53,018 nt of DNA, from NCBI GenBank assembly GCA_001189095.1, contig LFCK01000003.1, forward strand, positions 1-53,018. The letters run 5' to 3'. The notes under the pieces are model-generated. The model was not told the DNA's origin. It worked only from the letters and a program-made list of their open reading frames with translations, and made no database searches. The stretch is from Parcubacteria bacterium C7867-001. Lineage in GTDB: Bacteria; Patescibacteria; Paceibacteria; UBA9973; UBA2103. A program made the translations under genes and the position numbers. Shown here in pieces: positions 1 through 9,102 of this stretch (its first letter is position 1; each line of letters opens with the position of its first letter).

Positions 1-3000
1 TGGTGATGTTCAATCCTGACGTGATGCCGTTTGCAGTTGCGCTTGAAGTTGCGAACGTGATTGCGCCGGTCTGAGCAGAGCCGCCACCGGTCTGCTGAAT
101 AGAAGCTACCCCGTTATTAACCGACGATGTTGCGACCCACGTTGGTGTTCCGCCGACAAGAGCGAGCACGAAGCCGTTGGTTCCGGCTGAAGTCGTTGCA
201 ATTGATCCAGTTCCATTTCCATACACGACTGCCCCGCTCTGAATTTCTCCCCAACCGGTGCCACCGTTTGCAACCGGAAGAACACCCGAAACCTGCGAAG
301 CGAGCGCGAGCTGACCGCTGATGGTCGAGAGCGTCGTGGTTGCGACCCACGTTGGGACTCCTGAAACAAGCGCAAGAACTTGGCCGTTCGTGCCGGCGCT
401 TGTTGTTGCGAGAGCGCCCGTGCCGTTGCCGATGACGATGCTGTTTGCTTGGAATGCCGTCTGGCCAGTGCCGCCGTTTGCCGTCGGGAGCGTACCCATT
501 ACATCGGTCGTGAGATTCACGAGCGCTGTTGAAACAGCACCTGCAGTTGCTTTGAGGAATCCGTTGAGTGAACCGACCGAAAGATTTCCGAAGAAGGCGC
601 TCGTCGACGATGCGTACGCCGCGGAAATATTTGTTGTAGATGCGTTGAGTGTCGTGACCGTTCCGGTCGCCGTGATGTTCGCTCCAGAAATATCTCCCGA
701 GAAAAGACCTGCTCCTTGCACCGCGAGTTTAAAGAGCGTTGAAGCCGAGGTCGTTGCGATGCCGATAGTGTTCGAGAAGTACGAGCGGCCAACTACTTCA
801 AGAATGTTCGTGAGTGTAGATGTTGCGCTTGCGCCGACAATGATCACATCGGAGGTGTCGGTCGGATACACCGCAAGACTATCAGACGTAGTTGCCCACG
901 CGCCGGCACCACCGCCACCGCCCGAAGTGAGATCCGTTCCCCATGTCGGTACGCCGCCAGCGACCTTGAGAACGTTCCCTGCGCTTCCGATTGAGAGAAC
1001 CGTTAGGTTGCCTCCAGCATCAGCGTAGATGATATCGCCCGGATTGTATGCAGTAATACCCGTGCCGCCCTTACCCTGCGCGAGTGTTCCTGAAATCGTG
1101 GAGAGTGTGGTGGTGGACTGCCATGTTGGTACACCGTTCACAAGCGCAAGAACTTGGCCGTTCGTTCCGGCGCTCGTCGTTGCAAGCGCGCTCGTCCCGT
1201 TTCCATAGAGAACCGCACCACTCTGCACAGCAGCCCAACCGGTGCCGCCATTTGCGACCGGAAGCGTGCCGGTGACCTGCGACGCAAGATTGAGCGTTCC
1301 CGAAATTGTTGAGAGCGTCGTGGTTGCGGTCCATGTCGGTTTTCCATTGGAGAGCGCGAGCACAAAACCATTCGTTGTCGAAGCAACTTTCGCAAACGAC
1401 GTTGCGGTATCCGCGTAGAGGATGTCTCCCGGTGTGTAGGACGCGAATCCGGTACCACCGCCTGCTGCGGTAAGCGTTCCTGAAAGTGTTGGCGCGAACG
1501 TGAAGGCGCCCGAAGAGTTCGTGACGTTAAGACCGAGTGCAAGGCCGTTTGATGAAGCCGACGAAGTTGCGAAGGTTATTGCACCGGTCTGTGCTGAGCC
1601 GTAGGTCTGCGCGAGCGAAGTGAGACCCGTGTTCGTGATGACACCAGTCGATGAGTTGTAGTTGATGCCTGCGCCACCTGAAAGCGACGATGAGCTGATC
1701 TTGTCGTTGAACGTCGACCAGTCGCTTGCAATCAGGAGTCCGCGGTTGCTTGCACTTGCTGAAGGAAGATTGAACGTAATCGTATTTCCTGAACCAGTGA
1801 TGGTGAAGTCGGTTCCTGACGTCGAAGATGCAAACGTAATCGTTCCGCCCGTCTGCGTCTGTCCTGCTGGACCAATCGCGGTGATACCAGAACCACTGGT
1901 CGATATCGTCGTGCCGTCGAACGAAAGTCCTGAACCAATAGCGAGCGTACGGACCTGCGACGTTCCGTTGCCGACGAGGATTCCTGAGAGTGTTGTCGAG
2001 CCGGTACCACCGACCGCAACAGCGAGCGTTGAGCTTGAGACAAGGCGCGTGCCGTCGAAGATTACTGGCTGATTGGTTGAGAACGACGTTGCGTTCGTTC
2101 CGCCGTTTGCAATCGGAAGTGTGCCACTCACCTGCGAGGTAAGCGAAAGCGTTCCCGAAATTGTTGAGAGCGTTGTGGTTGCAACCCACGTCGGGACACC
2201 TGAAACGAGCGCAAGGACTTGGCCGTTCGTTCCTGCTGAAGTTGTTGCAAGTGCGCCCGTGCCGTTACCGAGGAGAATCGTGTTCGACTGAATGTTCGTC
2301 CAGCCCGTGCCGCCGTTTGCCGTTGGAAGCGTGCCGGTGACGTCAGAGGCGAGATTCACAAGCACTGTTGAAACGGCCCCTGCAGTTGCTTTGAGGAAGC
2401 CTGAGAACGAACCGACCGTGAGATTGTTTACAAACAGATTTGTCGAGGTTGCATTGGTCGTTGAAGCATTCGTTGCGAAGAAGTTCGTTGAGGTTGCGCT
2501 CGTGAACGTTGCGATGGTGAACGTGTTGCCGCTCGTAAAGACGTTCGTGCTGTACGTCTTTGGGATGGTCGAAGAAGCGGCGATGTATGAATTCACGCGT
2601 GCATCGGTGTAGTAGAGATTGCTGCCTTCCGTGAGATTCGTCGTCGACTTCGTGGTGATCCAGTAGTCAGCCGAGGTTGTGGAGTAGAAATCGCGCTGAG
2701 CCTTCCAGTAATCGGCCGAAGTGGTCGAGAACGCACTCAAATTCTGGATGGTAAGCCAGTAGTCTGCGGACGTCGTTGAGAAGAAGAACCCTTTGTTCAC
2801 TGTGTCGAGATACGACTGCACACGCGCGTTGGTGAAGTAAAGATTGCTGCCTTCCGCAAGTGCGGTAGTCGTTGTTGCGCTGAAGAACGAGTAGAACGGC
2901 ACGCCGAAGTTTGAAAGGTTCGAAGCGTTGAGATAGTAGCTGCCTTCCTGCCCATCAAACGTTCCCGTCCAGTCACCCGTCACCGACGCGAGGTAGTCAG

Positions 3001-5224
3001 TACCCGGTGTCGCCACTGAGACAACTCCCGTTGAAGAGCTTTTAAGAAGCCCACCAGCAGCATTTGAAATAGTGAGGTTCGAGGTGGATGCGGTGCCGAA
3101 GTATGCCGTTCCTGAGACGGTGATCGCTGTTGAGCTTGCGTACGGAAGATTTGAGGCGACTGAAGACGTTGCGATAAAGCGAGGCGCCGAGACGGTGTCA
3201 TACGCGGTGAGCGTGCCACGGAAGAGTGTGGTGCCGACAACTTCAAGAATATTTCCCGTCGTTGAAGTTGCGCTGCTGCCGATGATCACTACATTCGCAG
3301 TGTCAGTCGGATACACCGCAAGACTGTTTGAGGTCGTTGCCCACGCACCTGCACCGCCGCTTCCAAGAAGATCTGCGGCCCATGATGGAACCCCGCCCGA
3401 AACTTTAAGTACCTGTCCTGAAGAGCCGACGGGAAGTTTCGCAAGATTTCCAAGAGAGTCTGCGTAGAGAATATCTCCCACTGTGTACGAAGCGAATCCT
3501 GTACCTCCACTTGCTGCAGCAAGTGTTCCAACAAGCGTAAATGATCCACTGCTGGTAACTGGGCCGCCACTAAAGGTGAGACCGGTAGTTCCCCCAGAAA
3601 TATCGACCGAGGTAACCGAACCAGTACCGCCACCGCTTCCTCCAGCGCTTGGCCCATGACCATTCTCGACCTGTCGATCGAGGAACGCGCCGAGAAGTTC
3701 CTTCACACGGAAGTCGACATAGGCAGGAGTAACGCCGTCGAAGTAATTATTCGTAACGCCAGTTCGGACGACGGTCGTTCCCGGAGCAGCAATGACTGCG
3801 GACGTCGTGCTGCTTGTTACGCTCGAGGAGTGTGCTGGAACCGACTGCGGTGCGACCACCACCGTAGTGCGATGCGGGCTAAAGATATTTGCGATAGCTG
3901 TCGCTCCGTGCGCGAAGAAGTCGTGAATTGCGAAATAGGTCCACACCGCAATTGAGCGGGGAACTTCTATAACCGACACCGGCGCTGCAGCGAGTGTTTT
4001 TGCTGGTCGGGAGATCTTGATATCAGGAATTGCGGCTCCCAGAGATGAAGCGACAAATGTTCCGCTTCGACCAACGGAACCTGCAAGCGTACCGAGACGC
4101 TCCACGCCTTCCGCAGAGACTGAGGAGACGAGTGTCCCACTCTTCGCAACGATCTTTACGTGAGCATCAAATGCTGCTGCGAGAACTCCCGAAAATCCTG
4201 ACGCAATGTGATCCGCAGCAGTACCACCATCGACAGCCGCGTCGTACGCAAGAGAACCGAGTGAAGAAACCGAAGCGTAATATGCGCGAGAAGCGCGAGC
4301 GGGAATGGAGGCTACGATTCGCTCGATGGCGTCGCCAAGGGCATACGCAGCATGCACTGTAGCGTCTGGTGCACGCACAGCGGAATCGACATACGCGTAC
4401 GTAAATGCACTATGAGAAGCAAGAATAGATCGCGAAGCGTCTGCGAGCGAAACACCAAACTCAGTAGCGCCAGAGAGGAGTGTCGATGGCAGCGCTCCGA
4501 GCACATCGCGCATAGCAACACCCGCTTCGTAGCCAAGCACCCCTGCGTCGAAGGACACTCGTTCGTTTGTTCGAGAGGTAAGAGCAACTTCGCGAGTGAC
4601 CAATGCTTCGTACTCAGGAATCGAATTCCATTTCGAAGAAATCACGAGTGGCACAAACGAGAAGGAAGCATCATTCACGTTCGAACTGCCGGACGAAGCT
4701 GTATCTGCAAGAGAATGCATCTCGGTTGCGCGTTCACGCGCACTCGTAAACGCTGCATGCATGACGTCTGAGGCATTCGCAAGTTCTGCAATCGTGGATT
4801 CAGCAACGCGTGAGGTACTAAGAGCGACCGAAAGATATCCACCAGTCAAAACTGTGAGTAATGCGACCGCAAAAGCAGTGCCTCGAGCAGCGAATGAAAC
4901 GACCGACACCGGCTCAAAGGCCGGTGTTGGATTTTTCTCCGAAAGTGGAGCTAGTTTTTTTCGCAGTCTCCCGAGGGGATCTCGGGATTTTTTATACTCC
5001 CGTTCGAGATGTTCGGACCACGCCTGAGCATGTTCTTTTTTGCGAGTGTCCTGTTCGTCAGCAAACGCTTTGAGCGATTCTGCATCGACAAACCATGAGC
5101 GGCCGACCTGCGTTCCAAGAACTTTTCCAATGCGGCAGAGGCGCGCAATGTAGTCCGGATGATAACCAAAAAGCTCCGAAGCTTCTTTGGTCGAAAGGAG
5201 GTTTTTTTCAAAGATCGAAATCAT
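1..5224 (-). CDS. giant HTH / single-TM / GGTG-repeat surface protein, C-terminus outside window
   Basis: An uninterrupted minus-strand frame opens at ATG 5224 (in-frame TAG 21 nt upstream, no SD) and reaches the left edge with no stop: 1741 codons are visible. Residues 1-55 form an excisionase/MerR-like helix-turn-helix (STKEASELFG, then LCRIGKVLGTQVGRSW). Residues 60-100 are a charged linker and about 108-135 a single hydrophobic segment (FAVALLTVLTGGYLSVAL). The rest is Ser/Thr/Gly/Ala-rich and Lys-poor, with about nine blocks of the GTLPVANGGTGW type, partner blocks such as GNGTGALATTSAGTNGQVL, and three STTSADYW copies near residues 810-860. Such GGTG modules are common in phage tail fibres and giant CPR surface proteins; a C-terminal intramolecular chaperone could follow outside the window. 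Predicted topology is N-in/C-out: a cytoplasmic DNA-binding-like head and an extracellular stalk. Adhesion or contact sensing is inference. Confidence 0.88.
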   Translation of the reverse strand, partial: MISIFEKNLLSTKEASELFGYHPDYIARLCRIGKVLGTQVGRSWFVDAESLKAFADEQDTRKKEHAQAWSEHLEREYKKSRDPLGRLRKKLAPLSEKNPTPAFEPVSVVSFAARGTAFAVALLTVLTGGYLSVALSTSRVAESTIAELANASDVMHAAFTSARERATEMHSLADTASSGSSNVNDASFSFVPLVISSKWNSIPEYEALVTREVALTSRTNERVSFDAGVLGYEAGVAMRDVLGALPSTLLSGATEFGVSLADASRSILASHSAFTYAYVDSAVRAPDATVHAAYALGDAIERIVASIPARASRAYYASVSSLGSLAYDAAVDGGTAADHIASGFSGVLAAAFDAHVKIVAKSGTLVSSVSAEGVERLGTLAGSVGRSGTFVASSLGAAIPDIKISRPAKTLAAAPVSVIEVPRSIAVWTYFAIHDFFAHGATAIANIFSPHRTTVVVAPQSVPAHSSSVTSSTTSAVIAAPGTTVVRTGVTNNYFDGVTPAYVDFRVKELLGAFLDRQVENGHGPSAGGSGGGTGSVTSVDISGGTTGLTFSGGPVTSSGSFTLVGTLAAASGGTGFASYTVGDILYADSLGNLAKLPVGSSGQVLKVSGGVPSWAADLLGSGGAGAWATTSNSLAVYPTDTANVVIIGSSATSTTGNILEVVGTTLFRGTLTAYDTVSAPRFIATSSVASNLPYASSTAITVSGTAYFGTASTSNLTISNAAGGLLKSSSTGVVSVATPGTDYLASVTGDWTGTFDGQEGSYYLNASNLSNFGVPFYSFFSATTTTALAEGSNLYFTNARVQSYLDTVNKGFFFSTTSADYWLTIQNLSAFSTTSADYWKAQRDFYSTTSADYWITTKSTTNLTEGSNLYYTDARVNSYIAASSTIPKTYSTNVFTSGNTFTIATFTSATSTNFFATNASTTNATSTNLFVNNLTVGSFSGFLKATAGAVSTVLVNLASDVTGTLPTANGGTGWTNIQSNTILLGNGTGALATTSAGTNGQVLALVSGVPTWVATTTLSTISGTLSLTSQVSGTLPIANGGTNATSFSTNQPVIFDGTRLVSSSTLAVAVGGTGSTTLSGILVGNGTSQVRTLAIGSGLSFDGTTISTSGSGITAIGPAGQTQTGGTITFASSTSGTDFTITGSGNTITFNLPSASASNRGLLIASDWSTFNDKISSSSLSGGAGINYNSSTGVITNTGLTSLAQTYGSAQTGAITFATSSASSNGLALGLNVTNSSGAFTFAPTLSGTLTAAGGGTGFASYTPGDILYADTATSFAKVASTTNGFVLALSNGKPTWTATTTLSTISGTLNLASQVTGTLPVANGGTGWAAVQSGAVLYGNGTSALATTSAGTNGQVLALVNGVPTWQSTTTLSTISGTLAQGKGGTGITAYNPGDIIYADAGGNLTVLSIGSAGNVLKVAGGVPTWGTDLTSGGGGGAGAWATTSDSLAVYPTDTSDVIIVGASATSTLTNILEVVGRSYFSNTIGIATTSASTLFKLAVQGAGLFSGDISGANITATGTVTTLNASTTNISAAYASSTSAFFGNLSVGSLNGFLKATAGAVSTALVNLTTDVMGTLPTANGGTGQTAFQANSIVIGNGTGALATTSAGTNGQVLALVSGVPTWVATTTLSTISGQLALASQVSGVLPVANGGTGWGEIQSGAVVYGNGTGSIATTSAGTNGFVLALVGGTPTWVATSSVNNGVASIQQTGGGSAQTGAITFATSSATANGITSGLNIT
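315..578 (-). repeat. internal repeat module of the giant gene, copy 1
   Basis: About 260 bp that closely match 2156-2425 and, in part, 1090-1345, by eye. Each copy encodes the string from the ANGGTG block through GNGTGALATTSAGTNGQVLA to TTLSTISG. These are in-frame segmental duplications of the stalk, not mobile DNA. Confidence 0.8.
860..1050 (-). repeat. second repeat module, copy 1
   Basis: Encodes GDIIYADAGGNLTVLSIGS then a GAWATTSDSLAVYPTDT-type block. It matches 3300-3490, which encodes GDILYADSLGNLAKLPVGS then GAWATTSNSLAVYPTDT, so the stalk is built from at least two kinds of duplicated module. Confidence 0.75.
1090..1345 (-). repeat. internal repeat module of the giant gene, copy 3
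   Basis: Diverged copy of the module at 315-578 and 2156-2425; carries the LPVANGGTGWAAVQSGAVLY block followed by the GTNGQVLALVNGVPTW block. Confidence 0.7.
2156..2425 (-). repeat. internal repeat module of the giant gene, copy 2
   Basis: Copy of the 315-578 module. The two share long identical stretches, including the codons for FLKATAGAVSTxLVNL, with in-frame substitutions. Confidence 0.8.
3300..3490 (-). repeat. second repeat module, copy 2
   Basis: Partner of 860-1050; encodes GTGFASYTVGDILYADSLG and the LAVYPTDT block. Confidence 0.7.
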
Positions 5225-5533
5225 GTCGGATATCCGAATTAGCTATATTCTACCTAGTTTTTTCGGATTTACTCATGATTTGTTTGTGGATAAGATTACT
5301 GCTGTTTTTTTGCATGTAATTCAAGTCACATGAATCGATCGACCTGTTTGATTTCGTTGGTATCTAGAAATCCAAGAAAGCAACTTTGAGTTCTTACCGA
5401 CGATCTTTTTTTGAAGGGAACTGAGCTGCTGAAAATAACTATATAACTACAGGGTTTTTATGGTTTTTGCTCTAAAAGACTAAAAATCTGCACCGCGAGT
5501 ACTTTGAGGAAGTCTCCAAGGGACCCGTAAAGC
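5225..5533. other. non-coding gap upstream of the giant gene
   Basis: About 300 bp, A/T-rich, with no credible gene. On the minus strand a -10-like TAGAAT at 5252-5247 lies 22 nt before ATG 5224, but no convincing -35 is seen. The gap could hold a promoter and leader; nothing else is recognised. Confidence 0.4.
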
Positions 5534-5566
5534 AAAAAGGCGATCAGGTCTGAACCTAACCGCCTT
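5534..5566 (-). terminator. intrinsic terminator after the HTH/membrane gene
   Basis: On the minus strand AAGGCG...CGCCTT with an inner AGGT/ACCT pairing forms a stem-loop followed by TTTTTGC. It lies about 60 nt past the stop at 5626. Confidence 0.75.
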
Positions 5567-5625
5567 CTTCTCTTCCCTGCTTGACCTCGTCTCGACGAGA
5601 CGAGATATACAATAATATATAGGTA

Positions 5626-6486
5626 TTATTTGCTTATCTCGGTGACTCCCCGTAGGCCATTGATCGCACTTGCGTCTACATTCTGTGCGTTAAGGTAGGA
5701 ATCTGCGCTTCCGGTCGCGATAAGTGTAAGGGCGATCACAACAAGACTGCATGCAATAAGAGTTGACTGGAGAACAACCGAACGCGCCCATAGCGAGGCT
5801 CTTTTCTTCCTAAGAGGACGCTCTTTAGTATCTCCCTGCCCGATACGTGCTTCTACGGTAGGCCGAGGAATGTCTTGAATGACTCCTGCAGGCTCGCTGT
5901 GGCGCTCGTATGTCCTGTGTAGAGGTACGTACTCCTCTTTTGCTGGCTCTTCTTCTGCATACTCCTCTTCCATAGGAGCTTCTTCGGCAATTTCTTCGTC
6001 GATGGACTCTTCTTTTGATTCTTCCTGGTACACTTCTTCAGAAATTGAATTCGAGGCGTTAAAACGCTCTTGGTCGAACCACTCTTTCCATATCGACTGC
6101 ATATCGGTAAAGCTACTTGAATCGTCTACAGGCTTATTTTGAGGCTCCTCGAGGGTCTCCTCTTCTTTTTTCTCTTCGAGCTCCGGTATAAGTGTGGCTT
6201 CTTCCGATGTATACGTCGCCGTTGGGATCATCACCTCATCTTCTTCTAGAATCGGGGTGCTTTCGAAACTATTACTCTCGTTTTCCTCGTTAATATCTGC
6301 CTCTTCTCCGCCAAATCGGTGTTCTTTGATGGAATCCTCGAGCACGTACCAGCTTCTGCCGACCAAACGAGCCTCAATTCTGCCTTCGCGACACAGCTGA
6401 CCTACATAGTCCTTAGCATAGCCAGTGATTTTAGCTGCTCGTTTTGAAGATATATATATCTTTCCATCAAGAGTTAGTTCATCCAT
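5626..6486 (-). CDS. HTH-domain, acidic-linker, single-pass membrane protein
   Basis: 286 residues. Residues about 8-60 form an excisionase-type helix-turn-helix (SSKRAAKITGYAKDYVGQ, then LCREGRIEARLVGRSWYV) that is clearly related to the head of the neighbouring giant protein (LCRxGxxxxxxVGRSW in both). Residues 60-200 are extremely Glu-rich and probably disordered. A basic stretch (RPLRKKRASLWARS) precedes one membrane helix at about 238-259 (STLIACSLVVIALTLIATG), and only some 27 residues follow it. Topology: HTH and acidic region in the cytoplasm, short tail outside, reminiscent of ToxR/CadC-type membrane-bound regulators but with a different HTH family. It could regulate or partner the giant protein. 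A -10 hexamer TATAAT lies at 6540-6535, 49 nt before the ATG. Function unknown. Confidence 0.85.
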   Translation of the reverse strand: MDELTLDGKIYISSKRAAKITGYAKDYVGQLCREGRIEARLVGRSWYVLEDSIKEHRFGGEEADINEENESNSFESTPILEEDEVMIPTATYTSEEATLIPELEEKKEEETLEEPQNKPVDDSSSFTDMQSIWKEWFDQERFNASNSISEEVYQEESKEESIDEEIAEEAPMEEEYAEEEPAKEEYVPLHRTYERHSEPAGVIQDIPRPTVEARIGQGDTKERPLRKKRASLWARSVVLQSTLIACSLVVIALTLIATGSADSYLNAQNVDASAINGLRGVTEISK

Positions 6487-6534
6487 GCTTTAAATATAAG
6501 CTATCTCGTCTTGTTTGCCCCATGTTATGCACAC

Positions 6535-6540
6535 ATTATA
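6535..6540 (-). promoter_or_regulatory. -10 box of the HTH/membrane gene
   Basis: Perfect TATAAT on the minus strand, 48-49 nt upstream of ATG 6486, just beyond the gatB terminator. No good -35 was found. Confidence 0.45.
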
Positions 6541-6547
6541 AATTACT

Positions 6548-6576
6548 AAAAAACGCCGGCTTGAGCGGCGTTTTTT
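6548..6576 (-). terminator. intrinsic terminator after gatB
   Basis: AAAAAACGCCG-GCTTGA-GCGGCGTTTTTT, a GC stem flanked by A and T runs, so it can work in both directions. It begins 14 nt after the gatB stop. Confidence 0.85.
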
Positions 6577-6589
6577 AGCAAGAACGTGG

Positions 6590-7999
6590 CTACTTTACAA
6601 GTTCTTCGACGAGGAGTTCGCGTATGAGGGCTGGCTTCCCCGCCCCCTTGGTTGCCTTCATGGCCATGCCGATAAGGAACTGGAGCGAAGCCTCCTTTCC
6701 TGCTCGGTACTCCGCGGCGGCAGCTGGGTGCTCGACGATGACCCCTTGGATGCTTGCACGAAGAGCTTCTGGATCGGAGACCTGCGTTAGTCCCTTTTCC
6801 TTTGCGAGCGTCTCAGGTTCACCACCTTCTTCTAGAAGAACGAGGAGAATATCTTTTGCTCCACGTGAAGAAATGGTGTCTGCAGCAATCATGCGCACGA
6901 GCGTAGCGAATGCTCCGGAAGAAAGTTTTGATTCCGCACTTGGATTCTTCGCTAACCATCCGGCAACATCTGAAACGAAATAATTTGCTGCGATGAGCGC
7001 GAGCGCCGCATCATTTTGCAATTCAGAAAGAACCGTATCGAAAAATATTCCGCGCTCAATCGTTTCTGCAAGATACGCCGCATCGGAAGATTTGAGTCCA
7101 ATGTTTTCATAGCGCGCGCGCTTGTCCCATGGAAGTTCCGGAAGCGAGGTTTCGATGACCGTATTTGCAAATTCTGGAATCTCTGACGTAATGAGCTTGG
7201 GCAGATCCGGCTCTGGAAAATAGCGGTAATCGGCGCTCCCTTCTTTGAAGCGCTGGTGGAAGGTCTGCTGCTTGTTTTCGTCCCAGCCGCGAGTTTCCTG
7301 AACTATCGCCTCCCCTTTCTCAAGAGCCTCAACCTGACGCTTGATTTCGAAGTCAATGGCACGCTCGACCGAACGGAACGAGTTCAGGTTTTTTACTTCG
7401 ACTTTCGTACCGAACGTATCATCTTTCGATACTGAGATATTTGCTTCGATGCGCATTTCTCCTTTTTCAAGATTTGCTTCAGACGCACCAAGCGTACGGA
7501 GGAGCAACTGGAGTTCGCGCGCAAACTTCCCTGCCGTTTCCGCATCGTGAATGACCGGCTCGGTGACAAGCTCCATGAGTGGAACCCCGGCGCGATTGAA
7601 GTCGACGAGTGAGCCGTCTTTCGAGTGCGACGAGCGCGCTGTGTCTTCTTCAAGATGCACGCGAGTGATATCGACGCCCGAGAGCTTCCCGCCTGCAACA
7701 AGCGGATATTCGTATTGACTGATCTGATAACCCTTTGGGATATCCGGATAAAAGTAACTCTTGCGATCGAACTCTGTGTAATCGGCGAGCGTACCGTCAA
7801 CCGACGAGCCAACACGCAGCACGTGACGAACCGCTTCTTTGTTGATGGTCGGGAGTGTACCGGGGTGCGCAAGGCAAACTGGACAGACGTTCACATTCGG
7901 ATGCTCCTCATCCGGATTGTTCGCGGAATCGCAGAACATCTTGGTTCGCGTCTTAAGCTCGGCATGGATTTCAAGGCCAATAGTGGGGCGATATGCCAT
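6590..7999 (-). CDS. gatB: Asp/Glu-tRNA amidotransferase subunit B
   Basis: 469 residues, full length for GatB (usually about 475). The N-terminal signature YRPTIGLEIHAELKTRTK, the Cys-containing ANNPDEEHPNVNVCPVC segment (zinc-site region), the YFYPDIPKGYQISQYEYP core and a C-terminal YqeY-like tail domain are all present. GatB recognises mischarged Glu-tRNA-Gln or Asp-tRNA-Asn in the cytoplasm and phosphorylates the acyl group, and GatA supplies the ammonia. gatA and gatC are not in the window. The gene lies 32 nt downstream of obgE on the same strand. No SD precedes ATG 7999. Confidence 0.97.
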   Translation of the reverse strand: MAYRPTIGLEIHAELKTRTKMFCDSANNPDEEHPNVNVCPVCLAHPGTLPTINKEAVRHVLRVGSSVDGTLADYTEFDRKSYFYPDIPKGYQISQYEYPLVAGGKLSGVDITRVHLEEDTARSSHSKDGSLVDFNRAGVPLMELVTEPVIHDAETAGKFARELQLLLRTLGASEANLEKGEMRIEANISVSKDDTFGTKVEVKNLNSFRSVERAIDFEIKRQVEALEKGEAIVQETRGWDENKQQTFHQRFKEGSADYRYFPEPDLPKLITSEIPEFANTVIETSLPELPWDKRARYENIGLKSSDAAYLAETIERGIFFDTVLSELQNDAALALIAANYFVSDVAGWLAKNPSAESKLSSGAFATLVRMIAADTISSRGAKDILLVLLEEGGEPETLAKEKGLTQVSDPEALRASIQGVIVEHPAAAAEYRAGKEASLQFLIGMAMKATKGAGKPALIRELLVEELVK

Positions 8000-8031
8000 T
8001 ACCCGAAGTCTATCGAATATGGCGAAAGTGT

Positions 8032-9003
8032 CTACTTGGCCGCAAGCGACTGAGCAAGCCTATCCGAGAAGCTTTTCATGAGAACGTCGTCGATAACCGA
8101 GAGTGGTACGACCTCCTTCCCTGCCTCCTTGGTGAGGGCTTCGAGCTTTTCTTTCTGCTCTTCGGGGGTCAAAACGTCGACTTTCGAGAGGACGACAAGC
8201 TCCTTTTTCTCGGGAAGCCCATGACCAAAAGCTTCAAGTTCCTTCCGTATGGCCCTATATGCTGCGACCACGTCTTCTTGTTCAGACGAGACAAGGTGTA
8301 CAAGGAATCCGGTCCTTTCCACGTGCCTGAGGAACTTAGAACCGAGACCTCGTCCATCCGAGGCGCCCTCAATAAGCCCCGGAATGTCGGCGAGCAGGTG
8401 GCCGTAGAAGTCCCCGAGGTGGGGGTCAAGGGTGGTGAACTCATAGCTCGCTACTTTTGAGCGGGCACGAGTGAGAGCATTGAGGAGCGAGGACTTACCC
8501 GCGTTCGGGAATCCTATAAACCCCGCTTCTGCGATGATCTTGAGGGTCAGATGGATATCCCCACCCTCCCCGACTCGACCGTCCGTTTGCTGGAACGGGT
8601 TCTGATTCGTAGAGCCTTTATAGTGCGCATTGCCGAACCCGCCGATGCCACCCTTGAAGGCAACGATCCGATCTCCTTCGGCAAGGAGTTCGAATGTCTC
8701 GCCATTTTCGAGCGTCGCGACCGTACCAACCGGAACCTTGAGTGTTGCTGGTTCGCCATCAGCGCCATGCTTGTTGTTCGGTCCTCCCGCCTCGCCATTT
8801 TCTGCGCGGAAGCGTTTATCGAAACGATAAGTTGCGAGCGCCGCGAGATCGCGGACGCCTTCAAGTACGACGTCACCGCCGCGCCCTCCGTCACCACCAA
8901 CAGGCCCGCCCTTAGCGGTCTCCTTTTGGCGCAACCAGCGAATGACGCCGTTGCCGCCCTTTCCGGCGTGCGCGGTTATGGTTACCTCATCGACAAATGC
9001 CAT
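8032..9003 (-). CDS. obgE: Obg-family GTPase
   Basis: 323 residues. The glycine-rich Obg fold is at 1-155 (AGKGGNGVIRWLRQ, GGDGGRGGDV). The GTPase domain is at about 158-320 with G1 GFPNAGKSS, G3 DIPGLIEGA, G4 SKVD and a G5-like SVID. It lacks the C-terminal OCT extension of longer Obg proteins. Obg binds the 50S subunit and acts in ribosome assembly and stress control. It is probably co-transcribed with gatB. Upstream, TATGCT lies 14 nt before the ATG and no clear SD is present (only a weak AAGGTG). Confidence 0.97.
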   Translation of the reverse strand: MAFVDEVTITAHAGKGGNGVIRWLRQKETAKGGPVGGDGGRGGDVVLEGVRDLAALATYRFDKRFRAENGEAGGPNNKHGADGEPATLKVPVGTVATLENGETFELLAEGDRIVAFKGGIGGFGNAHYKGSTNQNPFQQTDGRVGEGGDIHLTLKIIAEAGFIGFPNAGKSSLLNALTRARSKVASYEFTTLDPHLGDFYGHLLADIPGLIEGASDGRGLGSKFLRHVERTGFLVHLVSSEQEDVVAAYRAIRKELEAFGHGLPEKKELVVLSKVDVLTPEEQKEKLEALTKEAGKEVVPLSVIDDVLMKSFSDRLAQSLAAK

Positions 9004-9102
9004 ATAAAGGTCACCTTAGCATACGAGGCTTGGTTTGACGCGTATACCTATTTCGTGCAGACTCGCCCTAGGTAGTTCCTATACAACACAGAAAGGAATC
9101 AC

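Noticed and set aside
321..2612. Several plus-strand frames of 70-235 codons in 127-2612
   Set aside because: They are antisense shadows of the giant minus-strand gene. Their repetitive Val/Pro/Thr composition mirrors its repeats, and none has a ribosome site or family.
315..3490. CRISPR array or mobile repeats suggested by the recurring DNA strings
   Set aside because: Copies are about 190-270 bp, unevenly spaced, in frame and protein-coding; there are no short repeats with unique spacers.
517..3663. Minus-strand frames at 517-792, 1138-1542, 1527-2189, 1732-2043 and 3289-3663 as separate genes or frameshift pieces
   Set aside because: All lie in other frames than the uninterrupted frame from 5224, which reads coherent repeats throughout; no frameshift is needed.
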